Positions 7,793-15,967 of a DNA stretch of 20,353 nt are shown piece by piece; position 1 is the stretch's first letter; each line of letters begins with the position of its first letter. The notes below the pieces were generated by a model, which saw only the letters and a program-made list of their open reading frames with translations, was not told the origin of the DNA and made no database searches. The stretch spans positions 1-20,353 of the forward strand of contig JASLFQ010000135.1 of NCBI GenBank assembly GCA_030150595.1, written 5' to 3'. This DNA is from Aquirhabdus sp. GTDB lineage: Bacteria > Pseudomonadota > Gammaproteobacteria > Pseudomonadales > Moraxellaceae. The position numbers and the translations under genes are program-made.

Positions 7793-8833
7793 TTAAGTCC
7801 CATTTTGACTAGGGTTTAATCCCATCCGAAATTCATGTGGTCCTACTTTAGCGATTGCTTTAAATGCACGAGTAAAGTTAGCCAGATCTGAATATCCCAA
7901 CTCATAAGCAATTTGAGTCGCGGTCAGCTGAGGGTCTGTAAGCATCTCTATTGCTTTTTCATGGCGTATTTTTTGTGAAAGTTGACGAAATCCAACCCCT
8001 CCATTTTTTAGATACCGATCAAGCGTTCGAGCAGATAGGTTTAATAGATTTGCTAAATCACTCAGCGTTGCGATGCCATCGCTAGACTCACGCAACATCA
8101 TGCTGACCCAATCAACAATTTTCCCATTAGTCATGAAATGTCGAATCTGATCTCGGCAACGATTTTCAACCATTTGCAACGAATAGGGGTCAGCAAGCGC
8201 TAATGCGTGTTGACCAATTTCGGCCGGAAGTCTCAATCTGATGCCAGGTGTGACTTCCCATGAAAAGTGGCAATGGGCTTCTTTTAATTCATGATAGCGC
8301 ACGACGTGAACAGGTTCAGGAATTGAAAAATAGATATCGTACTTCGGCATTCGTTGTTCTAATAAATCACGCAATACGAAATGGAACGCGACAGCAATTG
8401 CTTCGATATGAAACACTAAAGTTTGCGGACTCATGGACACGATGGGTTGGATAACAAAGTTAATCTGCTGGTCATCTTGTCGATATTGCATACGAAAAGT
8501 CGGCATGATGAGCCGAAAATACCGTGCAACTAAGCGCATCGCCACTTCAATCGTGGGGCTGGTCAGAATGCCATAACCTAAAATCGCATGTGATGTCAGC
8601 TTTAAAGATTTGCCGAGTTCAACGGCAATATCACTTCGCTGCGATACCTGGAAAACCGCTGCAATTAAGCGTTCAACTTGCTCTAATGTGAGCAGCGAGT
8701 TAGGTTGTATCAGAAGTTCGTAGTCGATATTGGCCGATGCTAAAACGTCTTTAAAATTAATCTTTTCTCGCTCTAATACCTCTCCCAGGTACAAATAGTA
8801 CCTTGCTGGGATTTCAGGGATATTGATTTTCAT
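7793..8833 (-). CDS. AraC/XylS-family regulator, AlkR-like
   Basis: A protein of about 346 residues. The first part (INIPEIPARYYLYLGEVLEREKINFKDVLASA onward) has the arabinose-binding-type N-terminal fold of AraC regulators with hydrophobic ligands. The last 100 residues carry the double helix-turn-helix (LSDLANLLNLSARTLDRYL and TATQIAYELGYSDLANFTRAF, ending KVGPHEFR). It faces an alkM-type alkane hydroxylase gene, the arrangement of alkR and alkM in Acinetobacter baylyi ADP1, so alkane-responsive activation of alkM is inferred. The frame is open to ATG 8860. A TTGACA-17-GACAAT promoter would start transcription near 8856, inside that start, so I chose ATG 8833 with AAGAAG upstream; 8860 remains possible. 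Confidence 0.88.
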   Translation of the reverse strand: MKINIPEIPARYYLYLGEVLEREKINFKDVLASANIDYELLIQPNSLLTLEQVERLIAAVFQVSQRSDIAVELGKSLKLTSHAILGYGILTSPTIEVAMRLVARYFRLIMPTFRMQYRQDDQQINFVIQPIVSMSPQTLVFHIEAIAVAFHFVLRDLLEQRMPKYDIYFSIPEPVHVVRYHELKEAHCHFSWEVTPGIRLRLPAEIGQHALALADPYSLQMVENRCRDQIRHFMTNGKIVDWVSMMLRESSDGIATLSDLANLLNLSARTLDRYLKNGGVGFRQLSQKIRHEKAIEMLTDPQLTATQIAYELGYSDLANFTRAFKAIAKVGPHEFRMGLNPSQNGT

Positions 8834-8862
8834 AACTCGAGAACTTCTTATATGGTTCATTG

Positions 8863-8891
8863 ATTGTCTTAAAATGACAATATTATGTCAA
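8863..8891 (-). promoter_or_regulatory. Possible promoter of the AlkR-like regulator
   Basis: On the minus strand, TTGACA (8886-8891) and GACAAT (8863-8868) are separated by 17 bp. The first repeat of the putative operator (8872-8880) falls inside the spacer, which would allow autorepression. Confidence 0.45.
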
Positions 8892-8901
8892 TAAATGACA
8901 A
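8872..8901 (+). promoter_or_regulatory. Putative AlkR operator: direct repeat at 21-bp pitch
   Basis: AAATGACAA occurs at 8872-8880 and again at 8893-8901, exactly 21 bp (two helical turns) apart. This is the geometry used by AraC/XylS activators. It lies between the divergent alkR and alkM genes, next to where an alkM promoter would be (weak -10 candidates TGATAAA at 8914 or GATACT at 8923). That AlkR binds here is inference. Confidence 0.55.
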
Positions 8902-8965
8902 GTATGAGGCGCGTGATAAAAAGATACTAACCTCACCATTCATACTGTTGGTTGCTGAGGTTATT

Positions 8966-10177
8966 ATGAGCGCATTAATTCAAGAAGCTGTATTCGACAA
9001 TCAGAATAGCAATAAACAAAAGACCACTAAATATGTAGATAAGAAAAGGCTGTTATGGCTACTTGGACCCTCAATTCCTGTCATCAGTATTGCTGCGATG
9101 GCTGGTTACCAGTTTGGACCAAAATTGACTCGTAAGATATGCGCTGGTTTTGGCCCCGTTTTACTTCATGCAATCATTCCTGCTTTAGATAAGCTGATTG
9201 GTGATGACAAAGAAAATCCACCGAGTTCAGCCGTTAAACAATTAGAGGATGATCCTTATTATTCGACGATTGTGAAGCTCTATATCCCTTTGCAATATGC
9301 AGCAAATATCTATGGGGCTTATTTAGCCAGTCGTAAAAGTACGCCTCTGGTCGATCAGATATTGCTCGGAAGCTTACTGGGTGTCGTCAATGGTGTTGCA
9401 ATTAACACCGCACATGAACTCAGTCATAAACATAGCAAAGTCGATCACTATCTATCTCATTTAGCCTTAGCACCCACAGGATATAACCATTTCAGAGTGG
9501 AGCATCCTTATGGGCATCATCGCCGCGTCGCGACGCCAGAAGATCCAGCCTCATCAAAAATGGGCGAGTCCTTTTGGAAGTTCTTACCGCGAACTGTGAT
9601 TGGGAGTTTTAAATCTGCGATTGAGATTGAAACGAGACGTCTTGCACGCAAAGATCAAAAATTCTGGTCTATACACAATGAGTTGATCCATGGCTGGCTG
9701 GCTTCGGCGACCTTTCACGGAGGATTGATTTCAATTTTTGGTAAACGCACCATTCCATTTTTGGCGACGCAATCTCTTTACGGCATTACGCTGTTTGAAA
9801 TCATTAATTATGTTGAACATTATGGTTTGAAACGCGAAGATTTAGGCAATGGTAATTACGCCAGAACCATGCCTGAACACAGCTGGAATAATAACAATGT
9901 GGTCACCAATTTATTTTTATACCAACTACAGCGCCACTCTGATCATCATGCAAACCCAACGCGAAGTTTTCAAGCGTTGAGACATTTTGAAGATGCACCG
10001 CAATTACCTAGCGGGTATGGTTCGATGATTCTGCCGGCACTGTTTCCGAAGTGGTGGTTTAGCATTATGGATCAACGAGTTGTTGATCATTACAAAGGTG
10101 AATTAAATAAAGCCAATATGTACCCAGAAGCAAAAGCGCATTTATTTGAAAAATATAACGTGAGTGCAGAGGCCTGA
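8966..10177 (+). CDS. alkM: Alkane 1-monooxygenase (AlkB/AlkM family)
   Basis: A 403-residue inner-membrane non-haem di-iron enzyme that hydroxylates terminal methyl groups of n-alkanes using rubredoxin electrons. All histidine boxes are intact: HELSH (150-154), EHPYGHHRRVATPEDPA (179-195), NYVEHYG (281-287) and LQRHSDHHANP (321-331). Several hydrophobic segments precede the boxes. The frame is open from ATG 8885, but ATG 8966 has GAGG 6 bases upstream, gives the usual length and starts MSALIQ, so I chose it; the earlier part is then control region. A rubredoxin gene follows 74 bp later and an AlkR-like regulator is divergent, so n-alkane inducibility is likely. Chain-length range cannot be read from the sequence. 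Confidence 0.96.
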   Translation: MSALIQEAVFDNQNSNKQKTTKYVDKKRLLWLLGPSIPVISIAAMAGYQFGPKLTRKICAGFGPVLLHAIIPALDKLIGDDKENPPSSAVKQLEDDPYYSTIVKLYIPLQYAANIYGAYLASRKSTPLVDQILLGSLLGVVNGVAINTAHELSHKHSKVDHYLSHLALAPTGYNHFRVEHPYGHHRRVATPEDPASSKMGESFWKFLPRTVIGSFKSAIEIETRRLARKDQKFWSIHNELIHGWLASATFHGGLISIFGKRTIPFLATQSLYGITLFEIINYVEHYGLKREDLGNGNYARTMPEHSWNNNNVVTNLFLYQLQRHSDHHANPTRSFQALRHFEDAPQLPSGYGSMILPALFPKWWFSIMDQRVVDHYKGELNKANMYPEAKAHLFEKYNVSAEA

Positions 10178-10188
10178 TTTCAGGTCTC
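10169..10188 (+). other. Hairpin at the end of alkM
   Basis: GAGGCCTG and CAGGTCTC form an 8-bp stem (one G-T pair) around ATTT and span the alkM stop codon. No T-run follows, so it is not a normal terminator. It may affect alkM-rubredoxin mRNA processing. Confidence 0.35.
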
Positions 10189-10251
10189 CAAGAGTAAATT
10201 TTAGACTGATTAATAGCGGTCAGTCGGTTCTTTGTCTGAATAGAGGGTGAT

Positions 10252-10416
10252 ATGAAAAAGTATCAATGCATTGTTTGTGGTTTGATTTACGATGAAACGG
10301 AAGGATGGCCAATGGATGGCATTGCGGCAGGTACACGCTGGGAAGACATTCCAGAACGTTGGGTGTGTCCAGATTGTGGCGTGGCTAAATTAGATTTTGA
10401 AATGGTGGAAATCTAG
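10252..10416 (+). CDS. rubA: Rubredoxin, electron donor to alkane hydroxylase
   Basis: A 54-residue iron protein with both knuckles, CIVCG (6-10) and CPDCG (39-43), which hold one Fe in a Cys4 site. [10 protein letters not shown] and the C-terminal DFEMVEI resemble Acinetobacter RubA. It passes electrons from a rubredoxin reductase to alkane hydroxylase. A strong ribosome binding site (GAGGG, 5 bases before ATG) and the same strand as alkM 74 bp upstream suggest co-transcription. In A. baylyi ADP1 the rubA-rubB pair is not next to alkM, so the linkage here differs. No rubredoxin reductase gene is in the window. Confidence 0.95.
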   Translation: MKKYQCIVCGLIYDETEGWPMDGIAAGTRWEDIPERWVCPDCGVAKLDFEMVEI

Positions 10417-10781
10417 CATAATAAAAATATACAAAGTACTGAGTCACTACAGTTGGCAAGATTTAACTGAGGTGATTCAGCCATTGATCTTGATCGTAGG
10501 CTAAATCATTATTTTATTTGTACAACAAAGCCATCTTTAGATACAACTTTTTTATAAATTCGAACGTCTTTTTACTTTACTAAGATCATTAATAGGCATA
10601 AAAATAGAACCATTGAAAAGTCTTAAAATGCTAAAAAGTAAATACTTGGATCTAATTTTTGAAATCGCTAAATCTGTCAATGTACTCATAAAATAGCAGA
10701 TGAGCCATATAGGTTTAATCACATATTGGATGATGTTGAACGATATCGAAATGAACAGTAACTGATAGAAGGTTGATGAAA
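10417..10781. other. AT-rich intergenic region, no gene seen
   Basis: About 365 bp of very AT-rich sequence between rubA and the molybdopterin oxidoreductase gene. I see no convincing small gene, no clear terminator for rubA and no strong promoter. TTGAAA at 10659-10664 is a possible -35 without a good partner. An open frame on the minus strand here has no ribosome binding site and no recognisable product. Confidence 0.5.
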
Positions 10782-13208
10782 ATGGACAATAAAGATGACC
10801 GCAAGAGCATAGATGCCCATCAACAACATACATCTATGAATCATCAATTCGGCAAAATCGAAAATTATACTCATCCTGCTGCTGGTTGGGGCGCTTTGCT
10901 CAGTGTCGCGCGTAATTTGACACAACAAGGGATCATCAAAAAAGGCGCAATCACTCTCCTGAATATCAATCAGCCCACTGGTTTCGACTGTCCCGGCTGT
11001 GCATGGCCTGAGAAAAAGCACACGCAGATGGTCAATTTTTGTGAAAATGGGGCGAAAGCCATTGCCTTTGAAGCCACAAGTAAGCGTGTGCCACCTGAGT
11101 TTTTTGCCGAGCATAGCGTCAGTTGGTTGTCTGAACAAAGTGACTACTTCCTCGAGCAACAAGGTCGACTGACTGATCCGCTGCGCTATGATCCCGAGAC
11201 AGATCATTATGTACCGATACCGTGGGATGAAGCTTTTGGCATTATTGCGCGGCATTTGCATGCACTTGATAATCCTAATCAAGCGGCGTTTTATACTTCA
11301 GGTCGTACCAGCAACGAGGCTGCATTCTTATACCAGTTATTTGTACGCAGCTTCGGCACTAATAATTTCCCTGATTGCTCCAATATGTGTCATGAGACCA
11401 CGAGTTTTGCGCTGGCAGAATCACTTGGAATGGGTAAAGGGACTGTCACGCTAGATGATTTTGAACTTGCTGATGCAGTCTTCATCTTTGGTCAGAATCC
11501 AGGTACTAATCATCCGCGTATGCTGAGTACCTTGCGCGAGGTCTCCAGGCGCGGTGCCAAAATCATTTCGATTAACCCGCTGAAAGAACGCGGGCTAGAG
11601 CGCTTCCAAGATCCGCAAAGTCCGATTGAGATGATGACCAATGGCAGTACGCGCATCAGTAGCAATTATTTTCAGCCCAAGGTGGGCGGTGATTATGCTG
11701 TGCTCATGGGCATGATGAAGCATTTATGCGAATGGGATTTAGAGGCGCTGGCTGCGGGTAAGCCGAGCCTATTCGATCATGCCTTTATTGACCAAAATAC
11801 CCAAGGCTTTGCGGCGATGCTTGCTGAAGTCGAGCAAACTCCTTGGTCGCTTATTCATGACCATACGGGCTTGCCGCCTGATCAATTAAAGACACTTGCA
11901 CAGATGTTCTGTGATGCTGAACGCGTTATCTTTTGCTGGGGGATGGGTATTACCCAAAATCGCAATGGCGTGGCAAATGTCCATATGCTTGCTAATTTAC
12001 TATTAGCTCGTGGTCATATCGGACGGCCAGGCGCAGGTGCCTGTCCAGTACGCGGGCATAGCAATGTGCAAGGTGACCGCACCATGGGTATTCATGAGCA
12101 TCCGTCGCCTAAAATACTAGATAGTCTGGATCGTGTCTTTGGGATGAAATCACCACGTACTCAAGGTCTTGGCGTCGTTGAGACCATTAAGGCGATGGCG
12201 GAAGGTCAGGTCAAAGTATTCTTTGCCATGGGCGGCAATTTTGCTGTTGCAACACCTGATTCAACGTATACGCAAGCAGCGCTGCGTCGTTGTGCCTTGA
12301 CCGCACATGTCGGCACTAAACTGAATCGTAGCCATCTGATCTGTGGTCAGGATGCACTGATCTTGCCTTGTTTGGGTCGTACCGAAATCGATATGCAGGT
12401 ACATGGCCCGCAGGCGGTCTCTGTCGAAGATTCAATGAGTAATGTCCATCTTTCTGCGAGCAGAAATACACCCGCTTCGCCCAATCTACTTTCTGAACCT
12501 GCAATTGTGGCACGCCTTGCTGAAGCGGTATTGCCTGATAGCACGATCAAGTGGAGCTGGTATGTGGAAAGTTATGATCGCATCCGCGATGCGATTGCTG
12601 AAGTTTTTGACGAATTTCATGATTTCAATGCCCGTGTTTATCCACCAGGTGGATTCCACTTACAGCATCCCGCGAATGAACATGTCTGGCACACGCCAAG
12701 TGGTAAAGCAGGCTTTTTTATGACGCCGATCAAAGACGTCTATTTTGATCAAGAATATGCCTATGCTGCGCAATTTAAGGATCAAACTTATACGCTGATG
12801 ACCATGCGTTCTCATGATCAATACAACACTACGATTTATGGATTAGATGATCGCTATCGTGGTGTCTTTGGTCAGCGCCGTGTCTTGTTTATGAACAACG
12901 ACGATATGCAGGCAGCAGGACTGGCAGCAGATCAATGGGTCGACATCGAAAGCATTTACCCAGATCAAGTCAAGCGTGTCGTACAGAGTTTCCGCATTGT
13001 GCCTTATAACATTCCACGCGGTAGTCTGGCTGCGTATTATCCTGAAACCAACCCTCTGGTTGCGCTGAGTAGTCATGACAAGCGCGCGATGATTCCTGCT
13101 TCAAAAAGCATTCCTGTGATTCTGCATCGTGGATCAGCGCCAGAGCACTTTAATCTTGCGGAAGCGGTGGAGTCGCAAGCTGTAAAACCAGAGTCTGTTC
13201 ATGGGTAA
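10782..13208 (+). CDS. FdhF/YdeP-family molybdopterin oxidoreductase
   Basis: A protein of about 808 residues from the bis-MGD molybdoenzyme superfamily, the branch that includes E. coli YdeP. Near the N-terminus GFDCPGCAWPEK (Cys70, Cys73) and Cys87 in VNFCENG are candidate iron-sulfur ligands; a clear fourth cysteine is not evident. SNMCHETTSF places Cys203-His204 where formate dehydrogenases have the Mo-binding (Se)Cys and His. Later features are GTNHPRML, FCWGMGITQNRNG, GHSNVQGDRTMG and a C-terminal cofactor-binding domain. No Tat signal is seen, so it is cytoplasmic. The substrate is unknown; formate should not be assumed. The AGAAGG ribosome binding site fits ATG 10782; ATG 10776 is the alternative. 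It overlaps fdhD by 8 bp. Confidence 0.92.
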   Translation: MDNKDDRKSIDAHQQHTSMNHQFGKIENYTHPAAGWGALLSVARNLTQQGIIKKGAITLLNINQPTGFDCPGCAWPEKKHTQMVNFCENGAKAIAFEATSKRVPPEFFAEHSVSWLSEQSDYFLEQQGRLTDPLRYDPETDHYVPIPWDEAFGIIARHLHALDNPNQAAFYTSGRTSNEAAFLYQLFVRSFGTNNFPDCSNMCHETTSFALAESLGMGKGTVTLDDFELADAVFIFGQNPGTNHPRMLSTLREVSRRGAKIISINPLKERGLERFQDPQSPIEMMTNGSTRISSNYFQPKVGGDYAVLMGMMKHLCEWDLEALAAGKPSLFDHAFIDQNTQGFAAMLAEVEQTPWSLIHDHTGLPPDQLKTLAQMFCDAERVIFCWGMGITQNRNGVANVHMLANLLLARGHIGRPGAGACPVRGHSNVQGDRTMGIHEHPSPKILDSLDRVFGMKSPRTQGLGVVETIKAMAEGQVKVFFAMGGNFAVATPDSTYTQAALRRCALTAHVGTKLNRSHLICGQDALILPCLGRTEIDMQVHGPQAVSVEDSMSNVHLSASRNTPASPNLLSEPAIVARLAEAVLPDSTIKWSWYVESYDRIRDAIAEVFDEFHDFNARVYPPGGFHLQHPANEHVWHTPSGKAGFFMTPIKDVYFDQEYAYAAQFKDQTYTLMTMRSHDQYNTTIYGLDDRYRGVFGQRRVLFMNNDDMQAAGLAADQWVDIESIYPDQVKRVVQSFRIVPYNIPRGSLAAYYPETNPLVALSSHDKRAMIPASKSIPVILHRGSAPEHFNLAEAVESQAVKPESVHG

Positions 13209-14067
13209 TCTCTCTGAAACATTGCCTCCTTGCAGAGATGACCTCGAGTATCCGACACCAAAGGTATTCATATCGCCACTTGGCATTGAACAGGTTGCTG
13301 TAGATCGTTTTCATGACCATCAATCCACCCGAGCAGTGGATCAAGTGGTGTGTGAACTTCCTGTTGCGCTCGTTTATAACGGCATATCCCATGCCGTGAT
13401 GATGGCGACGCCGACTGATTTAGATGTTTTTGCAAAGGGCTTTAGCTTATCCGAAGGGATTCTGTCGAATCTAAAAGAGCTGTATTCACTGGATATTCAC
13501 CAGACCGAATTGGGTGTCCAAATTGATATGACCATTACCAACAGTGCCTTTGCAGCGTTGAAAGAACATCGTCGTATGATGGTGGGGCGTACAGGGTGTG
13601 GACTGTGTGGAATTGAAAGTTTGCAGCAATTTCATACGCCTTTACCGCAAGTCACATCTAAAGCCCGTGCAGACTGGTTAATGCAAATTCCTAGTGCTGT
13701 TTCCAAATTAGAAGCTAAGCAAAATATTACCCAGATAACTGGGGGCGCACATGCGGCAGCTTGGGTGGTCGATGGCGGAATTGTTGAGTTATTTGAAGAT
13801 GTGGGCAGGCATAACGCATTAGACAAACTATTGGGCTGTCTTGCACAGAACCATTGTGATGTTTCTTCAGGTTTTATTGTCATGACCAGCCGAGCCAGTT
13901 ATGAACTGATTCGAAAATGTGCCCAGCTCAATATTGGCTTGCTGGCTAGTATTTCTGCACCAACCAGCATGGCGATTCAAATGGCAAAAGCGGCGGGACT
14001 AACGCTCGCAAGTTTTTGTCGCGGCAATGATTTTGTGCTATATACAAATGACACAGACTTATTTTGA
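13201..14067 (+). CDS. fdhD: FdhD, sulfurtransferase for Mo-cofactor of formate-dehydrogenase-type enzymes
   Basis: A 288-residue protein. FdhD carries sulfur from IscS to the bis-MGD cofactor and is needed for formate dehydrogenase activity. The catalytic C-x2-C motif is present (Cys133 and Cys136 in RTGCGLCGIE), like Cys121/Cys124 of E. coli. Other family patterns are TGGAHAAAW, EDVGRHNALDKLLG, VMTSRASYELIRK and ISAPTSMAIQMA. Its start lies inside the last codons of the preceding molybdoenzyme gene (8-bp overlap), so the two are coupled and FdhD probably matures that enzyme. The first 40 residues are less conserved. Confidence 0.94.
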   Translation: MGNLSETLPPCRDDLEYPTPKVFISPLGIEQVAVDRFHDHQSTRAVDQVVCELPVALVYNGISHAVMMATPTDLDVFAKGFSLSEGILSNLKELYSLDIHQTELGVQIDMTITNSAFAALKEHRRMMVGRTGCGLCGIESLQQFHTPLPQVTSKARADWLMQIPSAVSKLEAKQNITQITGGAHAAAWVVDGGIVELFEDVGRHNALDKLLGCLAQNHCDVSSGFIVMTSRASYELIRKCAQLNIGLLASISAPTSMAIQMAKAAGLTLASFCRGNDFVLYTNDTDLF

Positions 14068-14116
14068 TCAGCATTTTGATCCATACATTAAATGATAAAC
14101 GGAGCATGATAAGAAT

Positions 14117-15058
14117 ATGGAAACTACTCAAAGATTACAGCCTGTTATTCATAATCTTTCCAGTGAAAATGCCTTGTTTATTGTGCTAGGAATCAATGAA
14201 TGCGCAACATCGATAGATACGATTACAGAGTTCTGTGCCAATTTTTCTGCCTTAGTCCGAAGTCTCAATAATCGTTTTCCTGATGCGAATTTTGGTGCTG
14301 TTTTAGGCTTTGGTTCTAAAGCATGGGATCAGTTATTTCCGAAAGCGGGCAAGCCGAAGGAACTCACCGAGTTTCAAGAGATCAAAGGAAAAAAGCATAC
14401 TGCGGTGTCAACTGAAGGCGATTTGTTTTTTCATATCAGGGCGAACAACGTTGCTATTTGTTATGAGTTAGGCTCCATCATTCATCAAGCGCTAAAAGAG
14501 GTGACACATTGCATTAGCGAGACGAAAGGATTTCGTTATTTTGATGGCCGTGCGATTCTTGGGTTTGTAGATGGAACGGAAAATCCTGAAACGGTGATTG
14601 CCAAAGGTTATGCGTACGTCGGCAGTGAAGATGCTAAGTTTGCAGGGGGAAGTTATGCATTTATCCAGAAATATTTGCACAATATGGATAAATGGTCTGA
14701 CCTCACGGATGAACAACAAGAGAAAGTAATCGGTCGCAGAAAGTTTAATGACAAAGAGTTAGATGATTCAGTAAAACCGCCGACTGCACATAATGTGGTG
14801 AGCAAAGCTTATGATGCTGACGGTAATGAACTCAAAATTGTTCGGGCGAACATGCCTTTTTCTAATCCAGCAGAAGGGGAGTACGGAACATTCTTTATCG
14901 GTTACGCACGCTCTTTCGCCACAACACGGCAAATGCTGGAAAATATGTTTTTAGGCGATAAGCAGGGGCATGCTGATCGGTTACTGGATTTTAGTACACC
15001 GATCACTGGATGTTTATTCTTCATTCCGACTTTTGATTTTCTCGATGATCTGGAGTGA
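14117..15058 (+). CDS. Dyp-type haem peroxidase (YfeX-like)
   Basis: A 313-residue haem peroxidase of the dye-decolourising family. The signature GFVDG (149-153) provides the distal Asp152. His225 in PPTAHNVVSK is the likely proximal haem ligand and Arg243 in KIVRANMPF the distal arginine. There is no Tat leader, so it resembles the cytoplasmic YfeX branch rather than secreted EfeB. It starts 49 bp after fdhD on the same strand and may be part of the same unit, though its only Shine-Dalgarno candidate (GGAG, 13 bases upstream) is distant. The physiological substrate is unknown; haem or porphyrinogen oxidation has been proposed for YfeX. Confidence 0.92.
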   Translation: METTQRLQPVIHNLSSENALFIVLGINECATSIDTITEFCANFSALVRSLNNRFPDANFGAVLGFGSKAWDQLFPKAGKPKELTEFQEIKGKKHTAVSTEGDLFFHIRANNVAICYELGSIIHQALKEVTHCISETKGFRYFDGRAILGFVDGTENPETVIAKGYAYVGSEDAKFAGGSYAFIQKYLHNMDKWSDLTDEQQEKVIGRRKFNDKELDDSVKPPTAHNVVSKAYDADGNELKIVRANMPFSNPAEGEYGTFFIGYARSFATTRQMLENMFLGDKQGHADRLLDFSTPITGCLFFIPTFDFLDDLE

Positions 15059-15157
15059 TGGATTTTTGACGAATCATTGATCCATTTGTCTGGTTCGGAC
15101 AAGAGCAAAATCTGATTAATTTTCTTTTTTACACGATGATACTTGCTGAAAATATAA

Positions 15158-15188
15158 GGTGCCGAGCCCGAATGAGCGACTCGGCACC
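15158..15188. other. Perfect 9-bp hairpin sharing the tRNA-Leu 3' end
   Basis: GGTGCCGAG (15158-15166) and CTCGGCACC (15180-15188) pair perfectly around 13 bases. CTCGGCACCAA at 15180-15190 is identical to tRNA-Leu 5360-5370. No T-run follows on the plus strand. On the minus strand the stem is followed by a weak T-rich TTATATTTTC, so it might terminate the kinase gene. It lies between two converging genes and is too short to be a tRNA. Confidence 0.5.
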
Positions 15189-15283
15189 AATGGAGATGAT
15201 ATTTCTTATTCTTATTTATTGTTATTATTAAGCTTGTAACGCGGTGATTCTCAAGTCAGTACTGGACTCATGCGATCACAGTG

Positions 15284-15967
15284 TTATGACCATATAGCAG
15301 TTAAGGGAACCTGATTGAGTGCTTTGGGAGATGAAGTTGCATTAAGCTGCACAACGATCTGTGAACCAATACATTCAATGAGGTCATTCAATGGCTGGTT
15401 AGCATCAACGTGGTGCCATTTCACATGCCCAAAGCCTAGAAATTTTGCATTTTGCTCTATTTCTAAAAATGCATGATGTGCAGCATTGAGCTGCTGAATT
15501 AAGTCATCTGTATCTCCACTCAAATCCTGATCATGCTTTTCAGTGGAGATTAATCTGTTGCGTAGCGTCTCAATGGGCAGAGAAAGCATCACTACATGGT
15601 CGGGCCAAGGGAGATTGTATTCGCGCCGATTTTGGTTGACATAGCTCTTCATGCCAACAAGAGCAGCACGATGCCAACGTGCTACGATATGACTAAAAAT
15701 ACTTTGATCGCCAAGGATCAGTTGTTTTTGAAAATCAGCGTGTTGCTTATGGTAGTGCGCACGTGTGGTATATAGTAATTCGTTAAATCCATCGCGCTCG
15801 GAAAATTCAGGAAGTAGAGCCTTCTTTTCTAGCCAATGATCTTTGGGCATTGCTTGATTTGGACATAGTAGGTCAAAGTCGATGCCTTTTGCAGAGAGCC
15901 ACGACTGTAAGAGTCGCACTAATGTCGACTTTCCAGTGCCTTTTAATCCTTCAATCGCGATATACAC
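15284..15967 (-). CDS. Thymidylate-kinase-like P-loop nucleotide kinase
   Basis: A protein of about 227 residues with an N-terminal Walker A, YIAIEGLKGTGKSTL (Gly7 to Thr15), typical of the thymidylate kinase / deoxynucleoside kinase group. A downstream LGDQSIFSHIVARW takes the place of the family DR-(Y/S) motif, with Gln instead of the usual Arg. HVVMLSLPIETLRNRL matches the family 'P-E-x-x-x-x-R' strand and helix. It is probably a second, divergent dTMP-kinase-like protein rather than the housekeeping Tmk; the substrate is uncertain. The frame is open to a TTG at 15982, but that overlaps the ribosome binding site GGAGGAGG. The GTG at 15967, 5-6 bases after it, is the better start. It is not in an operon with the next gene. 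Confidence 0.75.
   Translation of the reverse strand: MYIAIEGLKGTGKSTLVRLLQSWLSAKGIDFDLLCPNQAMPKDHWLEKKALLPEFSERDGFNELLYTTRAHYHKQHADFQKQLILGDQSIFSHIVARWHRAALVGMKSYVNQNRREYNLPWPDHVVMLSLPIETLRNRLISTEKHDQDLSGDTDDLIQQLNAAHHAFLEIEQNAKFLGFGHVKWHHVDANQPLNDLIECIGSQIVVQLNATSSPKALNQVPLTAIWS

Noticed and set aside
8885..8965. N-terminal extension of AlkM from ATG 8885
   Set aside because: It overlaps the putative operator and promoter, and the ATG at 8966 has a much better ribosome binding site and the expected length.
10552..10833. 93-codon minus-strand frame in the AT-rich gap before the molybdoenzyme gene
   Set aside because: It overlaps the start of that gene, has no Shine-Dalgarno sequence, and its composition (runs of Phe, Ile, Ser) fits chance reading of AT-rich DNA.
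15158..15188. Hairpin as a tRNA or integron attC site
   Set aside because: At 31 bases it is too short for either, and it lacks the paired core sites of attC. No integrase gene is present.
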